Below are positions 62,897-64,000 of a stretch of DNA of 64,000 bases, in pieces. The stretch covers positions 124,001-188,000 of the forward strand of contig JAWKWT010000008.1 of NCBI GenBank assembly GCA_041397365.1. Direction: 5' to 3'. Within the stretch, counting starts at the first letter, position 1; each line of letters opens with the position of its first letter. The notes under the pieces were generated by a model. The model ran no database searches and was not told the origin of the DNA. It worked only from the letters and a program-made list of their open reading frames with translations. Source of the DNA: P52-10 sp041397365. Its GTDB lineage: Bacteria > Pseudomonadota > Alphaproteobacteria > Rhizobiales > Xanthobacteraceae. Made by a program: the position numbers and the translations under genes.

Positions 62897-64000
62897 CTAC
62901 CGCTGGATCGTGGCCGGCGCGGCCGATCCGCTGCGGCGCTTGGCGGCGGATGCCGGGGTGCGCGCCGGAGCGTCATTGCCGGCGGCGGCGAGGCCGGCGT
63001 CGTCGCGGTCGCCTCATCCGGCTCGGCGGTGTCGTTCGCCTGCTGCTTTTCCATCGCCCGCAATTTGGCGACGTTGCGCTGGTGCTGATCGTAGGTCTCG
63101 GTGAAGGTGTGACCACCATTGCCATCGGCGACGAAGAACAATTCGCGCGTGCGCGCCGGATTCGCGGTCGCCTCCAGCGAGGCGCGGCCGGGATTGGCGA
63201 TCGGCCCGCGGCAGGCCCTCGATCACGTAAGTATTGTAAGGCGTCGGCTGCTGGATTTCGCTTCGCTTGATGGGGCGCCCGAGCGTGCCCTTGCCGCCGA
63301 CGAGACCGTAAATGATCGTCGGGTCGGATTGCAGCTTCATCTTCTGCCGCAGGCGATTGGAAAAACACCCCCGCCACGCGCGAACGCTCGTCGGCGCGGC
63401 CGGTCTCCTTCTCGACGATGGAGGCGAGGGTCACGAGCTGTTCGGCCGAGCGGACCGGAATGTCCCCGTTGCGCCGTTCCATATTTCGGCGAGCAGCCGG
63501 CGCTGCGCCTGCTGCATGCGCTGGATCACCGTCTCGCGCGCCGTGCCGCGCTCGAATTTATACGTCTCCGGCAGCAGCGTCCCCTCGCGCGGAATTTCCC
63601 GCACCTGGCCGCTGAGCACATCGTTCTCCATCAGCCGCGCAACGATCTGCTCGGAGGTCAAGCCTTCCGGTATCGTCAGCGTGTGCTGCACCACCTTGCC
63701 CGACACCATCGTCTCGATGACGTCGTGCAGGCTCGCGCGCTTCTGGAACAGATATTCCCCCGCCTTCAATTCGGAGCGCGCCTTCATGACGATCGTACCG
63801 CCGAGAAACGCCCAGCGATTGACGTCGACCACACCCTCACGCTGCAACAGTTCGGCGATATCGCCGGTGCCGGCGGTCTTCGGAATGTTAACGACCCTGT
63901 CCTCGGTCAGCGGTCCAGGCGCCTGGAGCGTCTGCTTGGCGTAGAAATAACCGCCGCCCACCGCCAGCATGCCGAGCAGGATGATCGTGAAGACCGCATT
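62897..64000 (-). CDS. mltG: Endolytic transglycosylase MltG, partial at window edge and frameshifted
   Basis: The enzyme cleaves nascent glycan strands and helps set their length. The N-terminal end is cut by the window edge. A membrane anchor (LLGMLAVGGGYFYAKQTLQ) is followed by the LysM-like/YceG domain: VVNIPKTAGTGDIAELLQRE, LTIPEGLTSEQIVARLMEND and LLPETYKFERGTARETVIQR. The frame then breaks near 63480, 63355 and 63205. Between the breaks are LVTLASIVEKETGRADERSR + VAGVF (catalytic Glu), MKLQSDPTIIYGLVGGKGTL, PYNTYVIEGLP and MFFVADGNGGHTFTETYDQH. The C-terminal end is uncertain (62897, or 62869 in another frame). It precedes yicC and gmk as usual. Confidence 0.9.

Noticed and set aside
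32056..63480. True pseudogenisation of purM, purN, ndk, pepA, holC, maeB and mltG
   Set aside because: All catalytic motifs are preserved, with no stop-rich decay between breaks, and the breaks cluster in patches, as expected for sequencing errors.
1..64000. tRNA, rRNA, CRISPR arrays, IS elements, prophage
   Set aside because: I read the intergenic regions on both strands and saw no cloverleaf, direct-repeat array, transposase or integrase.

Overview
The window is a 64-kb stretch of GC-rich, gene-dense chromosome from an alphaproteobacterium of the order Hyphomicrobiales (Rhizobiales). It most resembles the Bradyrhizobium / Rhodopseudomonas / Nitrobacter / Afipia group. The signs are a cobalamin-dependent class II ribonucleotide reductase, a bacterial NDUFA12-type complex I protein, a DUF2155 protein, a BA14K-type secreted protein, an orphan NepR-like protein, and a dispersed palindrome centred on AACCGGTT seen in at least four places. 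No rRNA, tRNA, CRISPR array, prophage or insertion sequence was recognised.

Layout. 0-3.4 kb: DsbA-type thioredoxin, aroQ, accB, accC. 3.5-6.6 kb: a three-gene phospho-signalling operon (CHASE3 histidine kinase, single-domain receiver, receiver-HisKA_2 kinase) joined by ATGA overlaps. 6.6-10.8 kb: aat, DUF2155, an esterase, an NDUFA12 homologue and a Gly/Met-repeat BA14K protein. 10.9-13.5 kb: three tandem, translationally coupled EamA transporters. 13.5-18.0 kb: nrdJ with possible NrdR boxes. 18-31.9 kb: an accessory region of small and poorly known genes: an AT-richer DUF6680 gene, a histone H1-like protein, two GrlR-like proteins, an MFS exporter, an unrecognised 375-aa protein, a tricarboxylate-type binding protein, CreA, an L,D-transpeptidase with a second degenerate domain, glutathione peroxidase and DoxX. 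32-46 kb: housekeeping genes maeB, aspS, rnd, ppx, ppk, hda-like, a CDP-alcohol phosphatidyltransferase, purM, purN, ndk, then two related small secreted proteins. 46-51 kb: nepR-like, an ABC-F ATPase, a lipoprotein, holC and pepA. 51.6-64 kb: an outer-membrane and ribosome-maturation cluster (lptF, lptG, lptD, surA-like, pdxA, rsmA), an alcohol dehydrogenase, an SDR, then gmk, yicC and mltG, which runs off the right edge.

How the genes work together. lptF, lptG and lptD move lipopolysaccharide to the cell surface and the SurA-like chaperone would help insert LptD. ppk and ppx make and degrade polyphosphate. accB and accC supply the biotin half of acetyl-CoA carboxylase. purM and purN catalyse nearby steps of purine synthesis. 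The signalling operon and the orphan NepR-like protein suggest links to the alphaproteobacterial general stress response, but this is inferred from domain types only.

Quality caveat. About a dozen genes, most of them normally essential or universally conserved, are broken by one or more short indels although their protein sequence continues in another frame: nrdJ, the TctC-like gene, maeB, the hda-like gene, purM, purN, ndk, one small secreted protein, holC, pepA, pdxA and mltG. The breaks cluster near 32.3-32.5, 41.8-45.6, 49.3-50.3 and 63.2-63.5 kb. I read them as sequence errors, not real pseudogenes, and annotate each gene over its full reconstructed span.
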